46,106 nucleotides of DNA, from positions 1-46,106 of the forward strand of contig JAJRRO010000091.1 in assembly GCA_024279425.1 (NCBI GenBank), in the 5' to 3' direction. Numbering within the stretch: the first letter of the stretch is position 1; the number at the start of each line of letters is the position of its first letter. The notes under the pieces were generated by a model. That model did not search any database. It had not been told where the DNA came from and saw nothing but the letters and a program-made list of their open reading frames with translations. Made by a program: the position numbers and the translations under genes. This document shows, piece by piece, positions 25,805 to 34,557 of the stretch. This DNA comes from Bacteroidota bacterium. GTDB lineage: Bacteria; Bacteroidota; Bacteroidia; Flavobacteriales; Flavobacteriaceae.

Positions 25805-25818
25805 ACAGACAAGTCTGT
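25805..25818. promoter_or_regulatory. TetR operator before the DUF1348 gene
   Basis: ACAGACAAGTCTGT, with arms ACAGAC/GTCTGT and a 2-base centre, lies between the tetR stop and the DUF1348 start. It suggests that the downstream genes have their own repressed promoter as well as read-through from tetR. Confidence 0.8.
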
Positions 25819-25838
25819 TTGTTTTTGTTTAAAAAAAT

Positions 25839-26399
25839 TTATGGCAATAAGCGTTGGCAACAATTTTTCGCCGTATGAATGGGCCAGGCCTCTTTTTGTA
25901 TTTGAGACGAAATAATGGCCCCTTCCATAAGCACCAAAACCTCATCACCCAAGCGGGCCGCATCCGTAGCATTACAATACTCGTCACTTTGCAAGAGATT
26001 ATGTATCCATTCCCGCAATTCATTTTTATGCAGCCGTACTTGATCCACTATTTTATGTTGTTCTTTAGGCAGATCCGTAATAATGTTTTGAAAACCACAA
26101 CCTCTAAAATCGACCGACACCAACCAATCATCCAAATAATCAAAACTTTTGAGCAATTTGGCTTTAGGTGTTTTTTCATTCGCTATAAAGTCAAACAAAT
26201 TACCTACCCACATCGTATGTCTGCCCTGCAAATAGGCAACGGCAATATCTTCCTTGGACCTAAAATGCTGGTACATACTTGCTTTGGCCACATTGGCTTC
26301 CTTTATAATCTGATTGATACCCGTTTGGTTGTACCCTTCCATATAAAACAATTCCGAGGCTGTTGCAATTATCCGTTCCTTGACTCCTAACGTATTCAT
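25839..26399 (-). CDS. TetR/AcrR family repressor
   Basis: A 186-residue regulator with the typical N-terminal HTH (about 8-55): [20 protein letters not shown] followed by [20 protein letters not shown]. The C-terminal domain should bind a small ligand. It is the first gene of a minus-strand operon with DUF1348, an AhpD-like protein and a dehalogenase-like hydrolase. Three copies of one 14-bp palindrome, at its own promoter, before the next gene and within the hydrolase gene, are the likely binding sites, so it represses itself and the operon. Its -7 box ends four bases before the ATG, so the message may be leaderless. Confidence 0.92.
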   Translation of the reverse strand: MNTLGVKERIIATASELFYMEGYNQTGINQIIKEANVAKASMYQHFRSKEDIAVAYLQGRHTMWVGNLFDFIANEKTPKAKLLKSFDYLDDWLVSVDFRGCGFQNIITDLPKEQHKIVDQVRLHKNELREWIHNLLQSDEYCNATDAARLGDEVLVLMEGAIISSQIQKEAWPIHTAKNCCQRLLP

Positions 26400-26403
26400 G
26401 GGG

Positions 26404-26442
26404 CAAATATAACAAAATATTTAAATGAACAGACTTGTCTGT
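26404..26442 (-). promoter_or_regulatory. tetR promoter and operator
   Basis: The -7 box TATATTTG (minus strand, 26404-26411) is an exact TAnnTTTG match, four bases before the ATG. The operator ACAGACTTGTCTGT (26429-26442) covers the -33 region. Confidence 0.8.
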
Positions 26443-26485
26443 ATTATTTTAACATATAATTAACATGTCGGGGAGATAATCAAGT

Positions 26486-26524
26486 GTATAGTGTCAGCAA
26501 AAAGTGAACTGTTCAGGGTTAAAT
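26486..26524 (+). repeat. right copy of the inverted 24-bp repeat
   Basis: Positions 26486-26509 are the exact reverse complement of 117-140, and 26515-26524 (AGGGTTAAAT) extends the similarity. The two copies face each other over 26 kb that includes the nine-gene cluster. Confidence 0.8.
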
Positions 26525-26698
26525 TATAAGAGCGTGTTTATATAGGTTATAAACACTTAAATTCAATCCGAATCAGGGGCGGGCTTGATCATGCCTCTTT
26601 TATAATATCGACAGGGAAGCACTATTTTCAATGTAGTGCTTTGTAGTTTCCAAATTCCGGACAATTCTTGATTCATATCTCGTGCAAAATTTACCTAA

Positions 26699-26763
26699 GG
26701 AAAAATTGCCAACTCCTCGGGAATACTTACCTAATACATGCCACTCCTCTCCCCTCATCTTTG
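26699..26763 (+). promoter_or_regulatory. AraC-type promoter 1 (cysteine hydrolase/SDR)
   Basis: Half-sites GGAAAAATTGCC (26699-26710) and GGAATACTTACC (from 26720) are 21 bp apart, two helical turns. The -7 box CATCTTTG is at 26756-26763, 57 bases after the first half-site. The same layout and spacing occur at 30381-30445 and 34558-34622. Confidence 0.8.
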
Positions 26764-26774
26764 CAGTATCAAAT

Positions 26775-26936
26775 TGAACTCGTTTAAACTTTTTGGATTG
26801 TAGCGAAAATTAGGGCTTTTGTATCCGGTTGAAAGCTTTTTTAAGTTGCATAGCAGGGCTACGGAAGGAAAAAAAGACAAAAATCAGATGCAAAAGAGAA
26901 ATTTTTTAGCCAATTGAAAAAGTTTAAACGAGTTCA
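26775..26936. mobile_element. 162-bp MITE-like element with perfect 20-bp inverted ends
   Basis: TGAACTCGTTTAAACTTTTT at 26775-26794 and its exact complement at 26917-26936 bracket 122 bases. The leader here is about 204 bases from -7 box to ATG, against 41 and 34 at the two sister promoters. The excess matches the length of this element. No transposase or clear target-site duplication was seen. As RNA, the arms would form a long stem in the 5' leader. Confidence 0.6.
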
Positions 26937-26966
26937 TTAATCAATAACATTTTAAAAGTATAAACA

Positions 26967-27698
26967 ATGAAAAATTTAATCGTAACAGTAGCTATTTTAA
27001 TGACAGGTATAACACAAGTATTTGCGCAATTACCTGATCCGGGATTTGAAATTGATGGCGTAACAGCCATTGTCATTACAGACCCACAAAATGATTTTTT
27101 AAGCCCTAACGGAGTCACCTGGGGAGTGGTGGGAGAGAGTGTAACGGCCAACCATACCGTTGAAAATTTAGAGACCTTATTCAAATTGGCAGAAGCCAAT
27201 GGTATTAAAGTATTTATTTCTCCCCATTACTATTACAAGCACGATCATTCTTGGAAATTTGAAGGGGCTTTGGAAACCTTAATGCACAAAATACATATGT
27301 TCGACCGTGGAGACCAATTAGCAACGGAAGGCTTTGAAGGTTCTGGAGCGGACTTTTTAGAACGGTACAAAAAATATATCGAGAAAGATTTTGTGACCGT
27401 TGTTGGTCCACATAAAATATATGGACCCGAACAAAATGATTTGAGTTTACAATTGAGAAAACAAAAAATCGATAAAGTCATTTTGGCCGGAATGTCAGGA
27501 AATTTATGTGTCGAAGCGCATATGAGAGAATTGATTGAAGATGGATTCGAAGTGTCCGTTGTAGGTGATGCGACAGCCTCGGCAATAGTACCGGGATATG
27601 ATGGAAATGCAGCTGCACAAACCAATTTTAGATTTATCTCTAGCCATGTGTATACCACCGAAGAATTAGCCAAGGACTTAGAGCACTTTAAAAAGTAA
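26967..27698 (+). CDS. exported cysteine hydrolase, isochorismatase family
   Basis: A 243-residue isochorismatase-like hydrolase with a signal peptide (residues 1-20, cut after VFA), so it acts in the periplasm, which is unusual for the family. The catalytic triad is visible: Asp39 in VITDPQNDF, Lys150 in GPHKIYG and Cys181 in GNLCVEAH. Substrates in the family include amides, imides and isochorismate; none can be assigned here. It is followed after 3 bases by an SDR gene. An AraC-type promoter drives it through a long leader carrying an inserted repeat element. Confidence 0.88.
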   Translation: MKNLIVTVAILMTGITQVFAQLPDPGFEIDGVTAIVITDPQNDFLSPNGVTWGVVGESVTANHTVENLETLFKLAEANGIKVFISPHYYYKHDHSWKFEGALETLMHKIHMFDRGDQLATEGFEGSGADFLERYKKYIEKDFVTVVGPHKIYGPEQNDLSLQLRKQKIDKVILAGMSGNLCVEAHMRELIEDGFEVSVVGDATASAIVPGYDGNAAAQTNFRFISSHVYTTEELAKDLEHFKK

Positions 27699-27701
27699 AA
27701 G

Positions 27702-28448
27702 ATGAGTGAATTTAAAAATAAAATTGCCCTGATCATTGGGGGGACGAGTGGCATTGGAAATGCTACTGCAAATACCTTATTAGAAGCTGGTGCCATCGTA
27801 CATATTGTGGGCAGAAATGTAAACAAGGTTGAAGACGCCAAAAATCTAATCAAACATCGCATAGATATCAAAGAGGCGGACGATGTTGAGAAATTAATTG
27901 CTAAAATTGAATCTTTGGAACAGCTGGATTACTTGGTAAACGCCTCGGGCATTTTTGCCCCAAAAGCATTTCTAGAACATACACTTGAAGATTACGATGC
28001 CTATCTTGATTTAAATAGAGGCTTCTTTTTTATTACGCAAGCCGTAGCAAAAAAGATGAAGGAAACCCATGGGGGCGCTATTGTAAATGTGGGGTCCATG
28101 TGGGCAAAACAAGCGGTTAAAGCCACGCCATCCTCGGCTTATTCGATGCAAAAGGCAGGATTACATTCACTAACACAACATTTGGCCATGGAATTGGCCG
28201 ACCACAATATAAGAGTGAATGCGGTATCTCCGGCTGTGGTAAATACGCCCGTTTATCACGGAGTTTTTGGAGGAAAGGAAGAAGCCGAAAAAGCATTGAC
28301 TGGTTTTCACAGTTTCCATCCTATAGGTAGAAACGGAACAACGATAGATATAGCCCATAGTATTACCTTCTTGCTGTCTGAAAAGGCATCTTGGGTAACC
28401 GGAGCCATTTGGGATATTGATGGCGGAGTGAGTGCAGGTAGAAATTAA
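27702..28448 (+). CDS. short-chain dehydrogenase/reductase
   Basis: A 248-residue classical SDR. The nucleotide-binding motif GGTSGIG (residues 13-19), the NAG-like motif (VNASG), the catalytic Ser in VGSMW and the YxxxK-type motif YSMQK are all present. The C-terminal [11 protein letters not shown] is the family's usual end. It oxidises or reduces an alcohol/carbonyl with NAD(P). It lies 3 bases after the cysteine hydrolase gene and must be co-transcribed with it, but has no signal peptide, so the two act in different compartments. Confidence 0.92.
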   Translation: MSEFKNKIALIIGGTSGIGNATANTLLEAGAIVHIVGRNVNKVEDAKNLIKHRIDIKEADDVEKLIAKIESLEQLDYLVNASGIFAPKAFLEHTLEDYDAYLDLNRGFFFITQAVAKKMKETHGGAIVNVGSMWAKQAVKATPSSAYSMQKAGLHSLTQHLAMELADHNIRVNAVSPAVVNTPVYHGVFGGKEEAEKALTGFHSFHPIGRNGTTIDIAHSITFLLSEKASWVTGAIWDIDGGVSAGRN

Positions 28449-28474
28449 TGGATTTCTTGAAATGCCATTATTTA

Positions 28475-28530
28475 GATTCCCATTTTCATGGGAATGACAA
28501 TTTTAGGAAACCCGCAGCAAGCTGCGAGGA
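28475..28530. repeat. REP-like palindromes
   Basis: ATTCCCAT/ATGGGAAT with a 4-base loop (28476-28495) is followed by CGCAGC/GCTGCG (28513-28526). Both types are common intergenic repeats in flavobacteria, from memory. They may act as transcription or mRNA-end signals. Confidence 0.55.
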
Positions 28531-28576
28531 ATTCTTTTCAATTAAAGCAGTTGTTTTAGTTTTATGAATCCCAATA

Positions 28577-28611
28577 AAAGCACTGATCGTAATTGATCGG
28601 TGCTTTTTTTA
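28577..28611 (+). terminator. terminator after the SDR gene
   Basis: AAGCACTGATC and GATCGGTGCTT form an 11-bp stem (one G-T pair) followed by a T run. Confidence 0.8.
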
Positions 28612-28695
28612 TAAACCATGGTTCCCACCAAAGTTTAGTATATTCGTCACTCAAAAATGGTAGTTATCATCAGTAATTACCCTTGATTGGACCGC

Positions 28696-29529
28696 ATGAA
28701 ATTTATAGGTAACACAGACGAATTCCTTCATCTCAAAAATCTTAAAAAACAAGATTGTAGTGTATTTAATGAGGCCATTGAGGGTAGTTTAACCATTTTA
28801 TGGTTTGAATCGGGTTCCAATGCATTGATAATCGATGGCAAGGAACATGTTTTTACCAAAAACCAGATCGTATTTCTAACCGAATTTCATAAAGTCACCG
28901 TAAAGCATATAGAGACCATTCGTTTTCTCAGATTTAATAGACCTTTTTATTGTGTTATAGATCACGATAAAGAAGTGGGCTGTAAAGGCATCTTGTTTTT
29001 TGGAGCGTCACAAGTACCTATCATCCAGATTCCAGAAGAAGATGTAGTACAGTTTGAAACGCTATGGACCATGTTCAGTATCGAAATGGAATCTAAGGAT
29101 AACTTACAGATCGATATGTTGCAAATGATGCTGAAACGCTATTTGATTCTGTGTACTCGATTATTCAAAGCGCAAGCGCAATATCCAAATGAAAAAGTAG
29201 CATCTGATATTATTAGGGAGTTTAACTTTTTGGTAGAACAACACTTCAAAACAAAACACAGCGTGGCCGAATATGCGGCGATGTTGCATAAATCTCCCAA
29301 GACCTTATCCAATATCTTTTCGAAGTTGGGTTCAAAAACACCATTGCAATATATCCAAGATCGAAAAATGCTGGAGGCAAAGCGACGTTTGCGGTATACA
29401 GACCTGCAAATACAGGAAATAGCCTACGAAATTGGCTATGATGACATTCAGGCCTTTAGTCGTTTTTTTAAAAAGCAAGAAGGCATTTCTCCATCAAATT
29501 TCAAAGAAATGTTTCATGAGAACCAATGA
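28696..29529 (+). CDS. AraC family regulator, copy 1
   Basis: A 277-residue regulator. The C-terminal two-HTH AraC domain is clear: HSVAEYAAMLHKSPKTLSNI and the second helix pair with IQEIAYEIGYDDIQAFSRFF and GISPSNF. The N-terminal half resembles a cupin-type sensing domain. A TTG three codons upstream opens the same frame; ATG at 28696 is preferred. The next gene, 26 bases downstream, is a close paralogue (most positions identical from end to end), so this is a tandem duplication. Nearby promoters with direct half-sites 21 bp apart are the likely targets. Confidence 0.92.
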   Translation: MKFIGNTDEFLHLKNLKKQDCSVFNEAIEGSLTILWFESGSNALIIDGKEHVFTKNQIVFLTEFHKVTVKHIETIRFLRFNRPFYCVIDHDKEVGCKGILFFGASQVPIIQIPEEDVVQFETLWTMFSIEMESKDNLQIDMLQMMLKRYLILCTRLFKAQAQYPNEKVASDIIREFNFLVEQHFKTKHSVAEYAAMLHKSPKTLSNIFSKLGSKTPLQYIQDRKMLEAKRRLRYTDLQIQEIAYEIGYDDIQAFSRFFKKQEGISPSNFKEMFHENQ

Positions 29530-29555
29530 TAATTGGTGTTATTTTATGAACGAAA

Positions 29556-30401
29556 ATGATTTTCAAAGGAACCACAAAAGAATATATACAACTCGAGATC
29601 ATTGACATGCAAAACTGCAATATTCTCGAAGAATCTGTTCTGGACAGTTTAGCGATATTATGGTTTAAATCAGATTCAAATGAACTTATAATTGATGGGA
29701 AAGAACAAACTTTCTTTAAAGATCAGCTTGTTTTTTTAACTGAATTTCATAAAATAAAAATAAAAAGTATTGGTACAACAAGGTTTTTAAGATATAACAA
29801 GCCTTTTTATTGTATTCTGGATTTTGATGCCGAAGTAAGTTGCAAAGGAATCTTGTTTTATGGCGCATCCCAATTGCCAATCATTAAAATTCCAGATGGA
29901 GAAATCGAAAAATTTGAAGTACTCTGGAAAATGTTCACCATTGAAATGCAATCAAAAGACAGCTTACAAATAGATATGTTGCAAATGATGTTAAAAAGAT
30001 ATTTAATATTATGTGCCAGAATCTACAAGTTGCAGAAACATTATCCAAATGACATTACAAACACCAATATTATAAGGGAATTCAACTATTTAGTAGAACT
30101 ACATTTCCGAACAAAACACACTTTGGCCGAATATGCCAATCTCCTGTATAGATCTCCAAAGACCATTTCCAATATTTTTTCAAAAGTAGGGCCAAAAACT
30201 CCGCTACAATATATTAAGGATCGAATCTCCCTGGAGGCAAGACGTCTTTTACGACATACGGATAAGCAAATTCAAGAAATCGCATACGAGGTTGGATATA
30301 AGGACGTTCGAACTTTTAGTCGGTTTTTCAAACAGCAAGAAGGTGTTTCTCCATCAAAATTCAAAGAAAATGGTTCATTAGGAAGAATTGTGAATTCTTA
30401 A
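29556..30401 (+). CDS. AraC family regulator, copy 2 (tandem paralogue)
   Basis: A 281-residue paralogue of the preceding gene. Shared stretches include EIAYEVGYKDVRTFSRFFK against EIAYEIGYDDIQAFSRFFK and IDMLQMMLKRYLILC in the sensing half. Its base composition is more AT-rich than copy 1, so the copies have diverged for some time. The recognition helices differ only slightly, so both may bind the same sites. Its last codons hold the upstream half-site of the next gene's promoter (30381-30392), so the gene end and the control region overlap. Confidence 0.92.
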   Translation: MIFKGTTKEYIQLEIIDMQNCNILEESVLDSLAILWFKSDSNELIIDGKEQTFFKDQLVFLTEFHKIKIKSIGTTRFLRYNKPFYCILDFDAEVSCKGILFYGASQLPIIKIPDGEIEKFEVLWKMFTIEMQSKDSLQIDMLQMMLKRYLILCARIYKLQKHYPNDITNTNIIREFNYLVELHFRTKHTLAEYANLLYRSPKTISNIFSKVGPKTPLQYIKDRISLEARRLLRHTDKQIQEIAYEVGYKDVRTFSRFFKQQEGVSPSKFKENGSLGRIVNS

Positions 30402-30445
30402 GGAATAATTACCTAACCTCCAACGCGCCTGGTATCCCATCTTTG
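30381..30445 (+). promoter_or_regulatory. AraC-type promoter 2 (quinone oxidoreductase)
   Basis: Half-sites GGAAGAATTGTG (30381-30392) and GGAATAATTACC (30402-30413) are 21 bp apart; CATCTTTG at 30438-30445 is 57 bases from the first. The first half-site is inside the end of the AraC copy 2 coding sequence. Confidence 0.75.
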
Positions 30446-30485
30446 CAATGTTAAACATAATTAAAAACTAAAAAACATAGTAAAG

Positions 30486-31520
30486 ATGAAAGCAAATGTA
30501 ATTAAAAGTTTTGGGGGATTCGACACCTTTGAATACCAGGAAATTGAAAAACCGAGTCCTAGACCTGATCACGTATTGGTTAAAGTATTGGCGACCGGTG
30601 TAAATCTATTAGATCATTATATCCGCGAAGGATCCATAGTTCCAGAATTACCGTTCCCACACATATTAGGAGCCGATGCAGCTGGCGAAGTGGCCGAGTT
30701 GGGCGATGGTGTCAACAGTTTTAAAGTTGGGGAACGTGTAATGGTTGTTCCCGGATTCCCTGGAAATAAAGAAGAATTGGACATCCGACCCACAGTAACA
30801 GCTCCTAGTTTTGGATTACCAGGTTTACATATTTCCGGAACCTATACACAATATATGGAAGTACCTGTATATGCCATAATAAGAGATGAAACCGGGCTAA
30901 CAGTAGAAGAATCAGCCACTCTTCCCGTAGCATTGGGTACAGCAGTTCATGCGGTCAAAGGAATTGGGGAGGTAAAGGCTGGTCATAAAGTCTTAATCCA
31001 TTCCGGTGCATCAGGATCTGGAGCTATTCAAATTCAAGTAGCCAAGGCATTGGGTGCACAGGTAGCTACCACCGTAAGAAGTGATAAAAAAGCCGAATTT
31101 GCAAAATCCGTAGGCGCAGATCTCGTCATCAACACCCACCATGATGATTTTGTAAACAAAGTTCAAGAATGGACAGATGGTACCGGTGTTGATGTGGTAA
31201 TTGATAACTTGGCCGGCAATGTTTTACCAAAAAGTATAGAAGCTGCCAAAGCAACAGGTATCATTGTAGCGTTTGGATTTGCTGCCGGACCGGAAGTCAC
31301 CTTTGACATTAGAAGTATTTTCTTTTCCCAAAAAAATCTAAGAGGTTCTATGGCCAGTGATATAGAAGATTTAACCTGGGGGCTGGAACAAGTGAAAGCC
31401 GGGAAAATTAAACCAGTATTGGATAAAGCATTTCCACTTAGTCAGGCAGGAAAAGTGCATGAGCTCGTCTCAAATAGTAAGGTTGTTGGAAAACACGTTT
31501 TATTACCATGGGCCGAATAA
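30486..31520 (+). CDS. NADPH:quinone oxidoreductase-like MDR protein
   Basis: A 344-residue medium-chain dehydrogenase/reductase of the quinone oxidoreductase type. The GroES-like N-terminal half has GADAAGEVAELGDGV. The Rossmann half has VLIHSGASGSGAIQIQVAKA and a later FGFAAG. No zinc-binding cysteine set is seen, as usual for quinone reductases. It reduces quinones or enones with NADPH, so it fits the reactive-electrophile theme of the neighbours (Old Yellow Enzyme, AhpD-like proteins). It is driven by AraC-type promoter 2 and ends with its own terminator. Confidence 0.9.
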   Translation: MKANVIKSFGGFDTFEYQEIEKPSPRPDHVLVKVLATGVNLLDHYIREGSIVPELPFPHILGADAAGEVAELGDGVNSFKVGERVMVVPGFPGNKEELDIRPTVTAPSFGLPGLHISGTYTQYMEVPVYAIIRDETGLTVEESATLPVALGTAVHAVKGIGEVKAGHKVLIHSGASGSGAIQIQVAKALGAQVATTVRSDKKAEFAKSVGADLVINTHHDDFVNKVQEWTDGTGVDVVIDNLAGNVLPKSIEAAKATGIIVAFGFAAGPEVTFDIRSIFFSQKNLRGSMASDIEDLTWGLEQVKAGKIKPVLDKAFPLSQAGKVHELVSNSKVVGKHVLLPWAE

Positions 31521-31540
31521 TGCGACTGTATTGATTTATG

Positions 31541-31575
31541 TAAGCAGTCATCATTTAATTAGTGATGGCTGCTTA
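31541..31575 (+). terminator. terminator after the quinone oxidoreductase gene
   Basis: TAAGCAGTCATCA and TGATGGCTGCTTA pair over 13 positions with one G-T. The T tract after it is weak. Confidence 0.6.
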
Positions 31576-32114
31576 TTATACCATTTTAACCTCAATATGC
31601 CGCATATAGATGGTTTCTTTTTTACTCCTATTTCAATAAAAAATTCTATAACATCAACAAATACACAAGTCAATAATACCTACTAAATCAGAAACAGCTT
31701 ATCTATCCCAAACGTCACATCAGAAATAATAAAATACATTGTTCATATGCAATACACAAAAAATACAAAGGTAAAATGGTATTTTAAAAACTAAAATATT
31801 ACAAATACTTTCAACTCATCGTGGTATTTTTTCCCATTGGTTCATGTAGAGCTCAAGAAGTTGTGTTTATGGGTGGGTATTGAACCCCAACGTCGTGGAC
31901 GCCTTTGATCATCCCGGTGGACTCGACGATTTTAAATAATGGCTATTAATAAATAGATAGTTTGGTTTAAGCATATTACTTTTACCAAACGCAGGTGAGC
32001 AAACAGAAAATCATAACTAACTTACGTAACTTATAGTTAGGTCGTACCAACCGTAATCTTATGTAGCATATTACAATATTTTGAGTTTGTTCGTGGATAC
32101 TCAAAAAAATAATC
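31576..32114. other. intergenic region with a possible gene tail
   Basis: About 540 bases without a full gene. A plus-strand frame without a start codon ends with GWVLNPNVVDAFDHPGGLDD and a stop near 31940, which looks like the C-terminal tail of a lost protein. The rest is AT-rich. Confidence 0.4.
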
Positions 32115-32137
32115 TATCTTTGTAGACGACTGGTCTA
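32115..32137 (+). promoter_or_regulatory. promoter and operator of the second tetR
   Basis: The -7 box TATCTTTG (32115-32122) abuts the operator TAGACGACTGGTCTA (32123-32137). The same 15 bases recur at 32742-32756 before the Old Yellow Enzyme gene. Confidence 0.85.
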
Positions 32138-32147
32138 ATAATTTCAG

Positions 32148-32723
32148 ATGAAAACGGCAGTAAGAGATAACATATTGGATATTGGAGTAGACATTATCAT
32201 CAATAAGGGGTACCATAATGTAGGTATCCAGGAGGTTTTGACTAAAGCGAACATTCCGAAGGGATCTTTTTATCATTATTTTAAAAATAAAGAAGATTTT
32301 GGAATCCAAATTATCAAGCATTATAGCAAAGGCTCCATTGGTCTATTGGAAAATCATTTGAATGATATCAGTAAATCTCCAAGAGAGCGGCTGATTTCAT
32401 TCTTTGAACAAATGATCAACACCTTTATTTCAAAGGACTATCGTGAAGGTTGTCTTATTGGGAATTGTAGCATTGAACTTTCCGATACTTCTGAAGTATT
32501 TAGGAACGTAGTCGCCACCGAATTCAATAAATGGCATACTGCATTGGAAAAGTGCATTGCTGAGGCGCAAGAGAAAAAAGAAATTAAATCGGATAAATCC
32601 GCATCGGATATAGCCGATTTTATCTTAAACAGCTGGCAAGGAACATTATTGAGAATGAAAACATCCAAAACCACGAAACCTATGGATTTATTTTTAGAAT
32701 TTTTGACAGCCTATATCCTTTAA
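32148..32723 (+). CDS. TetR/AcrR family repressor (NemR-like role)
   Basis: A 191-residue TetR regulator: NILDIGVDIIINKGYHNVGI and VLTKANIPKGSFYHYFKNKE form the HTH. It contains cysteines at GCLIGNCSIEL, which in the NemR group sense electrophiles; by position and neighbour it has the same role here. It lies directly upstream of an Old Yellow Enzyme gene. Identical 15-bp palindromes at both promoters mark its sites, so it represses itself and the reductase. Confidence 0.92.
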   Translation: MKTAVRDNILDIGVDIIINKGYHNVGIQEVLTKANIPKGSFYHYFKNKEDFGIQIIKHYSKGSIGLLENHLNDISKSPRERLISFFEQMINTFISKDYREGCLIGNCSIELSDTSEVFRNVVATEFNKWHTALEKCIAEAQEKKEIKSDKSASDIADFILNSWQGTLLRMKTSKTTKPMDLFLEFLTAYIL

Positions 32724-32741
32724 AAAAATTTACATTAAAAT

Positions 32742-32756
32742 TAGACGACTGGTCTA
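32742..32756. promoter_or_regulatory. operator before the Old Yellow Enzyme gene
   Basis: TAGACGACTGGTCTA, identical to 32123-32137, 25 bases before the reductase ATG. Confidence 0.85.
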
Positions 32757-32780
32757 TTAACCTTTAAATTAATTATAACA

Positions 32781-33854
32781 ATGAACATCTTTAAAACACA
32801 CAAACTAGGAAACATCGAATTAAAAAACCGAATTGTTATGGCTCCAATGACGCGTTCCAGAGCCCTAAATAATATTCCCAATGATCTTATGGTCACCTAT
32901 TATGAAGAAAGAGCCGATGCCGGCTTAATTATTACAGAAGGGACGGCTCCTTCGCCAAATGGCTTGGGCTATGCACGTATTCCCGGAATTTATTCTGACC
33001 GTCAAAAGGAAGGATGGGAAAAAATAACCAAGGCCGTACACGCAAAAGGCGGAAAAATATTTTTACAAATCATGCATACGGGAAGGGTTTCCCACGCCTT
33101 AAATATGGAAGAAGGCACAAAGGTCTTGGCGCCATCAGCGGTAGCGTTACGTGGAGAAATGTATACGGATATTGATGGCATGAAGCCGTATCCCGTACCC
33201 AAAGAAATGACTTTGAATGATATTGAACGTACACAACAAGATTATGTTCAAGCTGCTAAAAATGCCATAGAAGCCGATTTTGATGGGGTGGAGATACATG
33301 GAGCCAATGGGTATCTAGTTGATCAGTTTATCAATACCGCAACCAACAAACGTACAGATGCTTATGGATCTTCCATAGAAAACAGGAGCAAGTTTGCCAT
33401 AGAGGTCTCTAAAAAAGTGGCAGATGCCATTGGAGCAGAAAGAACAGGGATTCGTTTATCACCTTATGGTGTTTTTAACGATATGGAAATCTTTGATACC
33501 GTTGATGAAACGTATGAATATTTGGCAACAGCATTAGGGAAACTGAAGCTCGCTTATATTCATATTGTAGATCATTCTTCTCAAGGCGCCCCCGAGGTAC
33601 CACAACACATTAAGGATACCATTAAAACAGCATTTAATGGAACCTTCATAGCCAGTGGTGGTTTAAATTTTGAAAAAGCCGAAACAGTTTTAAAGGAAGA
33701 TAAAGGAGATTTAGTCGCTTTTGGGGTACCCTTTATTTCAAATCCAGATTTGGTATACAGAATGAAAAACAATATTGCTTTGAATGCTGCAGACCCAACT
33801 ACCTTTTTCACGGCCAGTACAGAAGGGTATTTGGATTATCCCATGGCCAATTAA
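32781..33854 (+). CDS. Old Yellow Enzyme family NADH:flavin oxidoreductase
   Basis: A 357-residue FMN-dependent ene-reductase. The N-terminal LKNRIVMAPMTRSRA, the IFLQIMHTGRVSH strand, the substrate-binding HGANGYLVDQFI (His at about 169) and ENRSKFAIEV are typical. It reduces activated C=C bonds, nitro groups and quinones in the cytoplasm. It is controlled by the adjacent TetR and followed after 39 bases by an AhpD-like gene, so the unit handles reactive electrophiles and peroxides. Confidence 0.94.
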   Translation: MNIFKTHKLGNIELKNRIVMAPMTRSRALNNIPNDLMVTYYEERADAGLIITEGTAPSPNGLGYARIPGIYSDRQKEGWEKITKAVHAKGGKIFLQIMHTGRVSHALNMEEGTKVLAPSAVALRGEMYTDIDGMKPYPVPKEMTLNDIERTQQDYVQAAKNAIEADFDGVEIHGANGYLVDQFINTATNKRTDAYGSSIENRSKFAIEVSKKVADAIGAERTGIRLSPYGVFNDMEIFDTVDETYEYLATALGKLKLAYIHIVDHSSQGAPEVPQHIKDTIKTAFNGTFIASGGLNFEKAETVLKEDKGDLVAFGVPFISNPDLVYRMKNNIALNAADPTTFFTASTEGYLDYPMAN

Positions 33855-33893
33855 AAAATAATAAAAATATAAAATAAAGTAAAAATTGAAATT

Positions 33894-34463
33894 ATGCATA
33901 CACTAACAAAAATGTCTTTAACACCAAAAACAATTGAAACAGCCGATCCCATATCGAAAAAAACCTTGGAAGCGGCGCAAAAAGGAATGGGCATGATTCC
34001 CAATATGTACGCGATCATGGCGAACAATCCAGCCTTGTTGGATGCCTATAGTCATGCCTATACATCATTTAGGGAGAACGCGGGGTTTACCTCCCAAGAA
34101 CAAGAAATCATATTCCTGTCGGTAGCTTTTGAAAACGAATGTGATTATTGTATGGCGGCACATAGTTTTGTGGCCGATAAGATGAGTAAAGTGCCCACCA
34201 CGGTTACGGATGCTATCCGTAATAATACCGAAATAGAGGATCCCAAATACAAAGCCTTAAGTCTATTTAGTAGAATAATGACGGCCAAAAGAGGAAATCC
34301 ATCCCAAGATGATATCAATGCTTTTTTAAATGCAGGGTATACTGAAAACCATATTCTAGGAGTTATTACGGGAATAGGGGTGAAAACCATGAGCAACTAT
34401 TTTAATCATGTGTTCAATACTCCTGTTGACGATGCTTTTAAAGGAAGAGTTTGGTCAAAATAA
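33894..34463 (+). CDS. AhpD/carboxymuconolactone-decarboxylase family protein
   Basis: A 189-residue AhpD-like protein with the redox pair in ECDYCMAAHSFVAD and the N-terminal motif KGMGMIPNMYAIMANNPALL. It likely reduces peroxides using the CxxC pair. Another ATG at 33912 is possible. It shares its operon with Old Yellow Enzyme. The paralogue at 24796-25350 has the same motif but belongs to a different TetR operon. Confidence 0.88.
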   Translation: MHTLTKMSLTPKTIETADPISKKTLEAAQKGMGMIPNMYAIMANNPALLDAYSHAYTSFRENAGFTSQEQEIIFLSVAFENECDYCMAAHSFVADKMSKVPTTVTDAIRNNTEIEDPKYKALSLFSRIMTAKRGNPSQDDINAFLNAGYTENHILGVITGIGVKTMSNYFNHVFNTPVDDAFKGRVWSK

Positions 34464-34517
34464 GTATAAATCAGTAGCTGCCGAAAGCGATAGCTACTAG
34501 CAATTATCAAATTTAAA

Positions 34518-34549
34518 AGGTGCTTACCATGGGTCAGCACCTTTTTTTA
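34518..34549 (+). terminator. terminator after the AhpD-like gene
   Basis: AGGTGCT and AGCACCT form a stem with an 11-base loop, followed by seven T. Confidence 0.8.
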
Positions 34550-34557
34550 TGCCCTTA

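Larger units (their letters stand above)
26400..26966. other. regulatory region between tetR and the cysteine hydrolase gene
   Basis: It holds in order: the tetR promoter, the 24-bp repeat copy, a 9-bp inverted repeat GTGTTTATA/TATAAACAC (26534-26556), a stem AGCACTA/TAGTGCT (26618-26640), the AraC-type promoter (26699-26763) and the inserted element at 26775-26936. No gene is seen in it. Confidence 0.6.
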
